From Methanococcoides orientis (GTDB lineage Archaea; Halobacteriota; Methanosarcinia; Methanosarcinales; Methanosarcinaceae): a stretch of DNA of 64,000 nucleotides. Location: positions 2,366,685 to 2,430,684 of the forward strand of contig NZ_CP073710.1 of assembly GCF_021184045.1 (NCBI RefSeq). The letters are read 5' to 3'. Both the position numbers and the translations under genes were made by a program. Below are positions 34,598 through 43,206 of this stretch, one piece after another. The notes under the pieces are model-generated. The model was not told the DNA's origin. It saw nothing but the letters and a program-made list of their open reading frames with translations, and did not search any database. Each line of letters begins with the position of its first letter. Positions within the stretch are counted from its first letter, which is position 1.

Positions 34598-35593
34598 ATG
34601 GATAGGTCTGATCTTATTTCCGACATAGCTGAACGCAAACTTGTTTCCAGACTATGCGGTATCTTCAGCCAGGATGAATGTGGCTCCATCATGGCAGGCG
34701 CAGGAAAGGATGATTGTGCTGTCCTGGATGTCTCAGATGAGGATTGCATGGTCATTACCACGGACATGCTTCATCGGAAGACTGATTTTCCTGTTGTTAT
34801 GACTCCCTGGCAGATCGGCTGGATGTCCGCTGCTGTTAACCTGAGCGATGTGGCTTCCATGGGTGCAAAACCTGTGGGTTTCCTTTCAGCTCTAGGGGTT
34901 ACGAATGATATGCAGTTGGGGGATGCCGAGGATATTTCCCGTGGCATGGATGCCTGTGCAAAGTTCTGTGATACATCGGTCATCGGTGGTGACATCGATC
35001 TCCACGACGAGCTGACAATAACAGGAACAGCCCTCGGAATGGTCAAGAAAGAACACCTTTTGAGAAGGACCGGGGTAAAACCTGGCGACCTTGTCTGTGT
35101 TACAGGAAACGCAGGTTCTGCTGGTGCTGCACTGCTGGCGATCCAGCACGACCTTGATGTCAGCGATGAACTGCTGAATACATTGCTTGAACCTGTCCCA
35201 CGCACGGACGAGGGGCAGAAGCTTGCAAAGACTGGTGCGGTAACTTCCATGATGGATACAAGTGACGGGCTGGCGATGTCCCTTTATGATCTGATGGATG
35301 CCAACAGCATCGGTTTCAGGATATATGAGGACCAGATTCCAATTGATGATGAAGTTCGCTCTCTTGTAGGGGATGATGATGCCCTTGATCTTGCTCTTTA
35401 CACAGGCGGAGATTTCGAGTTGCTTTTCACAGTCTCACCTTCGATGCTGGAAGCCGCGAAATCCGTTTGTTATTTAAATGTTGTAGGCGAAGTTACTGAT
35501 GACACTTTAATAACTATGATAAACAGAGAGGATGCAGAAGTTTCGATATATCGAAAAGGTTATGTGCATTTAGGAAGATTTGATAACATATAA
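34598..35593 (+). CDS. thiL: Thiamine-monophosphate kinase
   Basis: Phosphorylates thiamine monophosphate to the pyrophosphate cofactor. PurM-like fold: GAGKDDCAVLDVSDEDCMVI and TTDMLHRKTDF with conserved metal-binding acids, NLSDVASMGAKPVGFLSALG, GGDIDLHDELTITGTALG and MDTSDGLAMSLYDL. I chose ATG 34598 (MDRSDLIS), preceded by AAGGT, over 34526, which lies inside the lipoprotein gene and adds an atypical hydrophobic stretch. Works downstream of Thi4 at 17940. Confidence 0.94.
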   Translation: MDRSDLISDIAERKLVSRLCGIFSQDECGSIMAGAGKDDCAVLDVSDEDCMVITTDMLHRKTDFPVVMTPWQIGWMSAAVNLSDVASMGAKPVGFLSALGVTNDMQLGDAEDISRGMDACAKFCDTSVIGGDIDLHDELTITGTALGMVKKEHLLRRTGVKPGDLVCVTGNAGSAGAALLAIQHDLDVSDELLNTLLEPVPRTDEGQKLAKTGAVTSMMDTSDGLAMSLYDLMDANSIGFRIYEDQIPIDDEVRSLVGDDDALDLALYTGGDFELLFTVSPSMLEAAKSVCYLNVVGEVTDDTLITMINREDAEVSIYRKGYVHLGRFDNI

Positions 35594-35619
35594 TCATACA
35601 ATATTCGGAGAATTAAACA

Positions 35620-38600
35620 ATGAATAAAGGTTTTAAATTATTACTAATGAGTTTGCTCATCGTAGGGATGAGCTGTGGGGTGGCGATGGGTGCTGACCCT
35701 GTACTATCTGATGAAAGTGTGTCTCCAGATGGTGGCGACACGTCACAAATTTTCACATTTGAAGTAAAATTCACAGATGATGATAATGACACTGCTGATT
35801 ATGTGACGTTGACAATCAATGGTGGCGATTATACATTAGATCCAGTAGATTTGGGTGACGTTAATACTACAGATGGTAAAATGTATATTAATTCGTCTGT
35901 AGGTCCTTTCTCTTCAGGGGATTATGGTTATACATTTTCATCCTTCGCTAATGGCAGTAGTTCGAATGAACCTTCTGGAACATTAACAGTTACATCTATA
36001 CCTGCGCCACAAATAAGTTCCCCTTCCCCTTCTCCATCTTCAGATCCTGTTGAAACTGATACTGGTGATTCACAGGCCTTCTCTGTAGATGTTGATCAGG
36101 ATGTGACAGTTGTCTGGACAATAGGTGACACCGAAGTTCAAAACAGTTCAGCAACTGCTTCTTCAACTTCTACTTATAGTAATGCTTCTGCAGAACTTGG
36201 AAGTTACACTGTCAAAGCATACATCTATAATGCAAATGGTAATGACAGTCATTCATGGACATGGGATGTGGCAAATCCGAGTCTTAGTATTACTGATTTT
36301 GAGCCATCAGATGATGAACCTGAATCTTTTGTAAACGAACTTCAGACTTTCAATGCAACTACAAATCAGGATTGTACTTTTGAGTGGTATCTTGATGATG
36401 TCTCAAAACAAACAGATTCTGGTTTCTCATCTTCTTATGAGATCACCCCCACATCTATTGGAACTTACACTGTACGTGTTGATGTTTCCAATCCAAATGG
36501 GACCGCTTCTCAGGAATGGAACTGGGAAGTCCAGCCAAAGACCTTCTATTCAGGCGACCGCATCTGGGAAGAAGATATCCAATCTAAAGACAAATACACC
36601 TGGAATTACCTGAGCTATTCCGGCTTCTACTATGACCTTGACACTGGCGAAGGTTCTGAATCAATGACCATGGAGGACATTGGAAGGGATATTGATTCTG
36701 GAGATCTTACATATGAAACAAAGGCTTTCGAAACCGAATTTGAGAGTAGCAGATGGAATGAATATGAAGTCATCGGATTTATGGCAGAGAAATATTTCGC
36801 CGGTTATCCTGAAGATGCTTTTGGACCTGGATTCGATGAAGTCCCGTTGATGTCAGAAGGCATACTTTCAAAAGTTCTAATCGATGACGATGACAAGAAA
36901 TCTGTCTATACAGGTGCAGGACTTGTCCTTGAAGATGGATATGTACTGAACATTGTAGAGGTCGACATAAACGGTGACAGGGTATACGTCAAGCTATCAA
37001 AGGACGGCGATGAGATTGATGAGGGTATCCTTTCTTCAGGTTCCACATACATCTATGAGAAAGATATAGGCGATGTTGATGATGTCCCTATAATTGCAGT
37101 TTATTTCAAGGAGATCTTCAGTGGAATTGAGACAAACGCTGTTTTTGTTGAAGGTATCTTCCAGATCTCTGATGAATATCTGGAGATCGATAGGGGCGAT
37201 GACTTTGGAGAAATGGAGATTGACAGCGTTGATTCCGATAGCATTAAAATGTCAAACGAAGATGACATTTCCCTTGACAAAGGTGACATTGTTGACATCA
37301 TGGGTAAATTGAAATTCATTGTTGCAGACAGTGGTACTTTGAGATTTGCACCATTTGTGGACATGTCTGAACCTGGGACCTACGAACTCAGAGGTACTGT
37401 TGTAGAGGAAGACGTTTTCAAATGGACTCCTATGAACTTTGAAGGTTTCTACTATAATATCGATGAAGGCATAGGCACAGAATCACTTGAAGTGCTTGGT
37501 CTTGATGGAAACGATATTGAGGAAGGCAACCTGACCTATACAACAAGACCGGATAATGTTTCCTTTGAATATGGTTCATGGGGCGAATATGAGGTAATTG
37601 GTTTCATGGCAGAGAAATACTTTGCCGGTTATCCTGATGATGCCTTTGAATCTGGTTTCGATGAAGTTAGCCTGATGGAAGAAGGTATGCTTTCCAAGGT
37701 CCTGATCGATGACGATGACAAGAAGTCTGTTTATGGTGGTTCCTCTTTAATTCTGGAAGAGGGATATGCACTGGATATTCTTGAGGTTGATATTAATGGA
37801 GAAAAGGTTTTTGTGGAACTCAATAAAGATGGGGACCGCGTAGACTCCACAATTCTGTCTTCAGGAGATCCTTACATTTATGACAAGGATCTGGGTGATG
37901 CCGAAGATGTACCTATAATTGTCATCAATTTCGATGAGATCTTCAGTGGAAGGGAGTCAACAGCCGTATTTGTTGAAGGTATCTTCCAGATATCTGAAGA
38001 CTATCTTGAGATCGAAGAGGGTGATGACTTTGGTGAAATGGAAGTTTCTAACATTGAGGATGATATCATCGAAATGGAAAATGAAGATGAAATAACACTT
38101 TCCGATGGTGATGAGATCGAGATCATGGGTGAAATCCAGTTCAAGGTTGCAGACTCCAACACTCTTCGCTACTACCCATTCGTCGAAGTAACCGTTGAAC
38201 CGGATGAGGCACTTGATGTAGAAATAGATCCAGAGGTTACTGTAGAAGGTGATGAGGTAGTCATAACCGTAACATCACGTGGCTCTCTTATCAGTGATGC
38301 AACTGTCAAAGCAGGAAGTCTTACACTTGGTACCACAGATGATGAAGGTATAGTGGAATATGAGTTCGTTTCTGATGGCACCTACGATATAACTGCTGAG
38401 AAAGATGGCTATGCTACTGGAACTGCTGAAGTCGAGGTAATATCACCTGACGACCTGAGCAGGAAGATGAGCATTGAAGTCACTCCTGAGGTCATCTATG
38501 AGGGTAACCTTGTGACATTCACCATCGTGAAAGCTATTGGTGGAGATCCAATGGATGATGTCAGAATTTCTCTTGATGGTAAGACCATTGGACAGACCGG

Positions 38601-39159
38601 TAGTGATGGTGTTGTAACAGATGTTATTACTGAGCCTGGTATGCACAAGATCGTTGCTGAAAAGTCCGGTTTCCTGGATGCCGAGCTGAACATCGAGGTT
38701 AAGGAAATGCAGGCAAAGTTCGAGTTCAGTGATCTTGTGCTCGATCCGATCGAGGTAAGGTCCGGCAAGGATGTGAAGATCACATTGAATGCTGTGAACA
38801 ATGGTAATGCAGAAGGTAGTTACTCACTTGAATTGAAGGTCAACGATAATGTGACAGATTTCCAGGAGATCGCTCTTGGTATCAATGAATCTACAGAAGT
38901 GACTTTCGATTACACTGCCGGAGAACCTGGCAGCTATCTTGTGAAGGTTGGAGGAATGACTGCAACCCTCGAAGTAGTTGAAGGTGTAAGTACCATAGTT
39001 TACCTGCTTGGTGGTTTAGCAGTAGCAGTTCTTGGTGGTGCAGCATACCTGTTCACAGCAGGTGGCTGGACAGTTGAGACTGCAGGTCCTAAGGCAAGTG
39101 AAGCAATGGCTGCACTTTCTGAGAGGATTTCCAACCTGCTTTCAAGAGGTAAGGAATAA
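35620..39159 (+). CDS. S-layer protein with duplicated Methanosarcinales domain
   Basis: A 1179-residue secreted protein. Signal peptide 1-25 (LLLMSLLIVGMSCGVAMGAD); Ig/PKD-like modules to about 305; two copies of the S-layer duplication domain (about 308-595 and 605-870), sharing EVIGFMAEKYFAGYP and LSKVLIDDDDKKSVY almost exactly; then two carboxypeptidase-regulatory-like or PEGA-like modules and a CARDB-like module; finally a transmembrane helix (STIVYLLGGLAVAVLGGAAY) and a 30-residue C-terminus. The protein is very acidic and rich in N-glycosylation sequons. Probably a major or alternative envelope lattice protein anchored in the membrane. Confidence 0.9.
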   Translation: MNKGFKLLLMSLLIVGMSCGVAMGADPVLSDESVSPDGGDTSQIFTFEVKFTDDDNDTADYVTLTINGGDYTLDPVDLGDVNTTDGKMYINSSVGPFSSGDYGYTFSSFANGSSSNEPSGTLTVTSIPAPQISSPSPSPSSDPVETDTGDSQAFSVDVDQDVTVVWTIGDTEVQNSSATASSTSTYSNASAELGSYTVKAYIYNANGNDSHSWTWDVANPSLSITDFEPSDDEPESFVNELQTFNATTNQDCTFEWYLDDVSKQTDSGFSSSYEITPTSIGTYTVRVDVSNPNGTASQEWNWEVQPKTFYSGDRIWEEDIQSKDKYTWNYLSYSGFYYDLDTGEGSESMTMEDIGRDIDSGDLTYETKAFETEFESSRWNEYEVIGFMAEKYFAGYPEDAFGPGFDEVPLMSEGILSKVLIDDDDKKSVYTGAGLVLEDGYVLNIVEVDINGDRVYVKLSKDGDEIDEGILSSGSTYIYEKDIGDVDDVPIIAVYFKEIFSGIETNAVFVEGIFQISDEYLEIDRGDDFGEMEIDSVDSDSIKMSNEDDISLDKGDIVDIMGKLKFIVADSGTLRFAPFVDMSEPGTYELRGTVVEEDVFKWTPMNFEGFYYNIDEGIGTESLEVLGLDGNDIEEGNLTYTTRPDNVSFEYGSWGEYEVIGFMAEKYFAGYPDDAFESGFDEVSLMEEGMLSKVLIDDDDKKSVYGGSSLILEEGYALDILEVDINGEKVFVELNKDGDRVDSTILSSGDPYIYDKDLGDAEDVPIIVINFDEIFSGRESTAVFVEGIFQISEDYLEIEEGDDFGEMEVSNIEDDIIEMENEDEITLSDGDEIEIMGEIQFKVADSNTLRYYPFVEVTVEPDEALDVEIDPEVTVEGDEVVITVTSRGSLISDATVKAGSLTLGTTDDEGIVEYEFVSDGTYDITAEKDGYATGTAEVEVISPDDLSRKMSIEVTPEVIYEGNLVTFTIVKAIGGDPMDDVRISLDGKTIGQTGSDGVVTDVITEPGMHKIVAEKSGFLDAELNIEVKEMQAKFEFSDLVLDPIEVRSGKDVKITLNAVNNGNAEGSYSLELKVNDNVTDFQEIALGINESTEVTFDYTAGEPGSYLVKVGGMTATLEVVEGVSTIVYLLGGLAVAVLGGAAYLFTAGGWTVETAGPKASEAMAALSERISNLLSRGKE

Positions 39160-39167
39160 CTGAATTT

Positions 39168-39214
39168 GGACCAACTGGTCCGATAAGCTGCCGGCAGAAG
39201 TAATGTCTGGCAGC
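39168..39214 (+). terminator. Terminator of S-layer gene
   Basis: Two hairpins follow the stop: GGACC-AACT-GGTCC (39168-39181) and GCTGCC at 39187-39192 paired with GGCAGC at 39209-39214, then a pyrimidine and T-rich run ending near 39230. Strong termination is expected after a highly expressed gene. Confidence 0.6.
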
Positions 39215-39356
39215 ATCTCTTTTCTTTTTTACTTTATTTTCGATTTTGTTTTTACTATATCCAGGCTTTATTTATTCTATTTACAGGCCTATGGCTATTC
39301 AAATTGTCAAGTTCTGGATGTTCTGTATGTAAAATAAGAAAATAGTGAAAGATCGC

Positions 39357-39878
39357 TCATTCGATCTTACGTGCTACTGTTTCGATAGCTTCTACAAGGC
39401 TGTTCTTTGGCATGATGGTTGCAACAGGGATGCGGATTATCTTTTCAACAGTTGTGCTTACAATCGGTGCACACACAAGTGCTTTGGCACCTTCCCTTTC
39501 GGCACGCACGGCAGCGATGATGGCTTCTTCCATTGATGTGGCGGAGTATTCTCTGATGGTGCAAAGGGTGCCGGAGATCTTTCTCTTTGTTTCATTTATA
39601 TTGTCCAGTACAGGACGTGCAGCTATGACTGCAATGAAATCTCCTTTTTCGGAACCCTCGATCGTTCGGATGGTCTTCACTATCTGGCGAAGTGTCCTCA
39701 TGTTCGGTTCCCTGTTCCCTGACATGAGCTTATAAAGCGTGCTTGGGGGAATATTTGCATATTCTGAGAACTCTATTGCTGTGAGCTCAAGGTCTTCTTT
39801 TATGACTTTCAAAAGTGTGTTCTGAAATGCCTCATCTGATTCAAAAGCAGCATCAATAACCTTATTTGCAACGCTAAT
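39357..39878 (-). CDS. XRE-type HTH regulator with C-terminal sensor domain, probable ATT start
   Basis: HTH in ELTAIEFSEYANIPPSTLYK and LMSGNREPNMRTLRQIVKTI, then a C-terminal domain (FIAVIAARPVLDNI, EEAIIAAVRAEREGAKALVC, ATIMPKNSLVEAIETVARKI) with a PrpR-N-like look, possibly ligand binding. The first standard start, TTG 39812, has no ribosome site and cuts off plausible N-terminal protein (ISVANKVIDAAFESDEAFQN). ATT at 39876-39878 has a perfect GGAGG seven bases upstream and is the best start. The gene is divergent from the ABC importer and may regulate it. Confidence 0.78.
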   Translation of the reverse strand: MSVANKVIDAAFESDEAFQNTLLKVIKEDLELTAIEFSEYANIPPSTLYKLMSGNREPNMRTLRQIVKTIRTIEGSEKGDFIAVIAARPVLDNINETKRKISGTLCTIREYSATSMEEAIIAAVRAEREGAKALVCAPIVSTTVEKIIRIPVATIMPKNSLVEAIETVARKIE

Positions 39879-39967
39879 ATTAATTCCTCCGCTACACTCC
39901 GATTTCCATAAAGGATATATTTCGCTTCGTATTAATACTTTTAGGACATAATGAGGGCATATGTGGT

Positions 39968-39980
39968 AAGATATAAATAG
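39968..39980 (+). promoter_or_regulatory. Promoter of ABC importer operon
   Basis: AAGATATAAATAG is a good archaeal TATA box, giving a leader of about 45-50 bases. The leader contains GACGAA (39989-39994) and TTCGTC (40024-40029), an inverted pair ending just before the GGAGG of the substrate-binding gene, which may be an operator half-site pair or an RNA stem. Confidence 0.5.
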
Positions 39981-40042
39981 AACATTTAGACGAAATACAA
40001 TGTTACTAAGATTAATATTATAATTCGTCAGGAGGTTTTTAT

Positions 40043-41038
40043 TTGAAAATCACAACAATTGCATTCATTTCTATTATGCTGGTTGCAGCTGTATTCCTCT
40101 CCGGGTGTACTTCTGCACCTGAAGAAGATGCCGCGATCACAGAGATCAATATTGGCTATCAGCCAAGTACACACCAGATCGCCCACATGACAGCTATGGA
40201 GAAAGGCTGGTGGGCTGAAGACCTTGCACCATTTGGTGTTGAGGAAGTGAACGAGTTCGAGTTCCCAACCGGTGCTCCTGAGATGCAGGCAATGCTTGCA
40301 GGCGAGCTTGATGTTGCTTACGTGGGCGCAGCTCCTGTTATCTCTGCACTTGCTACTGGTCTGGATGCCAAGATCGTTGCAGCAGTCAACACACAGGGTT
40401 CCGATCTTGTACTTAGACCTGAGATTCCGTATGAGAGTCCTGAAGATCTCAAAGGGTTGACCATTGCAACATTTCCGCCAGGAACCATTCAGGATACACT
40501 CTTGAGGAACTGGCTTATTGAGAATGGCCTTGATCCTGTTAATGATCTTGAAATAAAGGCTATGGGACCGGGACCTGCTAAAGCAGCTATTGCAGCAGGC
40601 CAGGTAGATGGGGTATTCCTTCCACATCCTTCTCCAACTTTCATTGAAGCAGAAGGAAATGGTCGCTCTGTCGTTGCATCAGGTGAGATCATGCCGGATC
40701 ACCCATGCTGTGTACTGGTTGTAAGTGGTGACCTTATCAGGAACAACCCTGAAATGGTCGAACAGATAGTCATGACACACATTAGGGCTGTAGAATATGA
40801 TTCTGCAAATCTTGAAGAAGCTGCAGAAACATATGGTACCAAGCTTACCGCTGATCAGGAGATAGTCCTTGAATCCCTTGAGGATTGGGATGGTGTCTGG
40901 TCTGCAGATCCACGTCCGCTTGTAGATTCAACAGTTGAATATGCAAACATACAGTATGAACTTGGATTCATTAATGCAGAGCTTACAGCAGAAGACATGT
41001 TTGATGTGAGCTTCTATGAAGCTGTGTCTGAAGACTAA
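40043..41038 (+). CDS. ABC transporter substrate-binding lipoprotein (SsuA/NMT1 type)
   Basis: A 331-residue lipoprotein with lipobox VAAVFLSGCTS. The binding domain begins NIGYQPSTHQIAHMTAMEKG and contains GAPEMQAMLAGELDVAYVGA and KGLTIATFPPGTIQDTLLRN, typical of the nitrate/sulfonate/taurine and thiamine-precursor family. Substrate is unknown. TTG start with GGAGGT at 40031-40036. First gene of an importer operon with permease and ATPase. Confidence 0.92.
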   Translation: MKITTIAFISIMLVAAVFLSGCTSAPEEDAAITEINIGYQPSTHQIAHMTAMEKGWWAEDLAPFGVEEVNEFEFPTGAPEMQAMLAGELDVAYVGAAPVISALATGLDAKIVAAVNTQGSDLVLRPEIPYESPEDLKGLTIATFPPGTIQDTLLRNWLIENGLDPVNDLEIKAMGPGPAKAAIAAGQVDGVFLPHPSPTFIEAEGNGRSVVASGEIMPDHPCCVLVVSGDLIRNNPEMVEQIVMTHIRAVEYDSANLEEAAETYGTKLTADQEIVLESLEDWDGVWSADPRPLVDSTVEYANIQYELGFINAELTAEDMFDVSFYEAVSED

Positions 41039-41070
41039 ATAGAAACATACATTAATGAACAAAATATATA

Positions 41071-41113
41071 TTGCCGGACCTGAGGGTTAATCCCCTCAGT
41101 CATCCGGAGGCAA
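41071..41113 (+). promoter_or_regulatory. Intercistronic hairpin covering the permease ribosome site
   Basis: CTGAGGG (41080-41086) and CCCTCAG (41093-41099) form a perfect stem with a six-base loop. The outer arms TTGCCGGA (41071-41078) and TCCGGAGGCAA (41103-41113) extend it with a two-base bulge and enclose GGAGG at 41106-41110, the ribosome site of the permease. It may lower permease translation and protect the upstream message. Confidence 0.6.
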
Positions 41114-41114
41114 C

Positions 41115-41903
41115 ATGAGTAAAGACAGCACAAAAAGAATTTCAGGCAGGGGTATAGAACTACTTTCTCTTGCTATTACTATCATTGTGTGGCAACTGGT
41201 GGCTGACTATATTGTTGCTAATAAATTCAAGCTTCCGAGCTTTACTGATGTTCTATTTGCTTTTTTTAAGACTATAGAAAGCGGAGCATTGTTCACTGAC
41301 CTTGCTATAAGTCTGTTGCATTTCGGAATTGGTATCATTTCAGCTTTGGTGATAGGGATACCCATAGGCATCTCAATGGGTTGGTTCAAGACTGTAAATC
41401 GTGCTTTAGACCCTATCATTGAAATTATAAGGCCTATTCCACCTCTTGCATGGATACCTTTTGCTATCATATGGTTCGGTCTTACTCACATTTCCGCAGG
41501 ATTTGTAGTATTTGTAGGTGCTGTTTTCCCGATAATAATCAATAGTTTTGATGGTTTCAAAAGCGTTCCAAAGGTCTATGTAGAGGCTGCAAAAGTTCTT
41601 GGCTGCATGAAAAGTGGATCTCTTATCCGCCATGTCGCTTTCCCATCAGCATTGCCTTCAATTGCGGCTGGTATTCGCATAGCGATGGGAGTTGGATGGA
41701 TGTGTCTTGTAGCTGCGGAAATGTTCGGAGTGAGCAGCAGTGGTCTCGGTTACAAGATATGGTGGCACTATTACCTGCACCAGATGGACTTTGTACTTGT
41801 TTACATGTTGATCCTCGGTTTCCTGGGTCTTCTGATCGATAGGATATTCAGGTGGTATGTGGATGGGCATCTGCTTAAATGGCGTGAAGGGGTCGTGGTA
41901 TAA
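41115..41903 (+). CDS. ABC transporter permease (SsuC/TauC type)
   Basis: A 262-residue inner-membrane permease with six predicted helices. The EAA loop is EAAKVLGCMKSGSLIRHVAF followed by PSALPSIAAGIRIAMGVGWM, typical of the sulfonate/nitrate/taurine group. Its ATG has GGAGG only four bases ahead, buried in the hairpin at 41071-41113. The stop region overlaps the start of the ATPase gene by one base. Confidence 0.94.
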   Translation: MSKDSTKRISGRGIELLSLAITIIVWQLVADYIVANKFKLPSFTDVLFAFFKTIESGALFTDLAISLLHFGIGIISALVIGIPIGISMGWFKTVNRALDPIIEIIRPIPPLAWIPFAIIWFGLTHISAGFVVFVGAVFPIIINSFDGFKSVPKVYVEAAKVLGCMKSGSLIRHVAFPSALPSIAAGIRIAMGVGWMCLVAAEMFGVSSSGLGYKIWWHYYLHQMDFVLVYMLILGFLGLLIDRIFRWYVDGHLLKWREGVVV

Positions 41904-42661
41904 TGGGTGAAGTGAAAGTATCCGATGTCTCGCTGGCATTTGAAAAGGAAAATGGTGAAGAGACTCTTGCATTGGATAATGTAAATCTTGAGATCAAGGA
42001 CAAGGAATTCGTTTGTTTCATAGGCCCTTCAGGCTGTGGAAAGACAACACTTCTGAGGATCATTGCCGGGCTTGAGTTCCCGGATTCCGGTGAGATAACC
42101 CTTGACGGTGAAAGGATCGCACTTCCGGATTCCAAGAGAGGTATGGTATTTCAGGAGTATTCATTGTTCCCCTGGAGAACTGTTATCCAGAACATAACAT
42201 TCGGTCCGCAGATGCAGGGGATGAGCAAAGGTGAGTCTCTTGAGAGGGCGGAAAAATACCTGAAACTCGTTGGTCTTGAGCAGTTCAGGAACAGCTATCC
42301 ATATGAACTCTCAGGTGGAATGCGTCAAAGAGTTGCAATTGCACGTGCTCTTGCAAATGAGCCCAAGGTGCTTCTCATGGACGAGCCGTTCGGTGCACTG
42401 GATGCACAGACCAGGAATACCTTGCAGAACGAACTTCTCGATGTATGGGCCAAAAATCAGATCACCATTGTGTTTGTTACTCACAGTGTGGATGAGGCCG
42501 TATTCCTTGCAGACAAGATCGTTGTTATGACTGCAAGGCCGGGCAAGATCAAAAAGGTCATAAATGTGGATCTTCCACGACCTCGTGACAGGACAAGTTC
42601 TGAAGCAAATGAATTGCGTCACCAGCTTCTCAGGATGCTGGCAGAAGAAAGACGTGATTAA
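41903..42661 (+). CDS. ABC transporter ATP-binding protein (SsuB/TauB type)
   Basis: A 252-residue nucleotide-binding subunit. Walker A is GPSGCGKTT, the signature is YELSGGMRQRVAIARAL, Walker B is VLLMDEPFGALD and the H-loop is VFVTHSVDEAVFL. FPWRTVIQN is typical of the nitrate/sulfonate/taurine group. It forms the last gene of the importer operon and is convergent with the bactofilin-like gene. Confidence 0.95.
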   Translation: MGEVKVSDVSLAFEKENGEETLALDNVNLEIKDKEFVCFIGPSGCGKTTLLRIIAGLEFPDSGEITLDGERIALPDSKRGMVFQEYSLFPWRTVIQNITFGPQMQGMSKGESLERAEKYLKLVGLEQFRNSYPYELSGGMRQRVAIARALANEPKVLLMDEPFGALDAQTRNTLQNELLDVWAKNQITIVFVTHSVDEAVFLADKIVVMTARPGKIKKVINVDLPRPRDRTSSEANELRHQLLRMLAEERRD

Positions 42662-42685
42662 TGCAAAGAATATGAGCTTTCCATT

Positions 42686-43135
42686 TTACATGTCGGAACG
42701 AACAATAAGCTTTGTTCCGGATTCAATTTCTTTAATGTCTACTTTTCCGATGAGTTCAAGGGCGGTATCTGCTTTTGCAAAAGTGATCTCACATCCCGGT
42801 CGTATGGACATCTCATTGCCACATATTGCATGACCAGTGACCTTCACATTGTCAAGCATTGTAAGGTTGTGGGCAACATCAACATTCCCTCCTATCTCGC
42901 AGCGTGTGCTTATCAGGGCATCAGATGCTTTGATATTTCCTTTGACAAGGGATGCCTTGCCAAGTTCAAGCGAACCACTTACCTCGAGGTTTTTCCAGAA
43001 GTTCGCGCCTGAACCGATGATAACATTTCCATCAAGCCTGACACTATCTTCGAAAAATGCTTTCCTTCGAATAATGTAAGTATTTGTATCTGCGTGGTAT
43101 TTGACAAATTTATCCATTTTATGTTCCACATCCAT
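42686..43135 (-). CDS. Bactofilin-like polymer-forming protein
   Basis: A 149-residue protein whose central part has a regular hydrophobic-x-G pattern (DGNVIIGSGANFWKNLEVSG, LVKGNIKASDALISTRCEIG, GNVDVAHNLTMLDNVKVTGH) predicting a right-handed beta-helix as in bactofilins. The N-terminus (MDKFVKYHADTNTYIIRRKA) is polar and there is no signal. A start at the internal M7 is possible. A cytoskeletal or surface scaffold role is inferred from fold only. Confidence 0.7.
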   Translation of the reverse strand: MDVEHKMDKFVKYHADTNTYIIRRKAFFEDSVRLDGNVIIGSGANFWKNLEVSGSLELGKASLVKGNIKASDALISTRCEIGGNVDVAHNLTMLDNVKVTGHAICGNEMSIRPGCEITFAKADTALELIGKVDIKEIESGTKLIVRSDM

Positions 43136-43206
43136 GATCTTAAAGGCGGATTGGTCCTGTCCTGTAATATATGTCCTATCAGCTGCTTTATTAATCTGTC
43201 TTTTTG

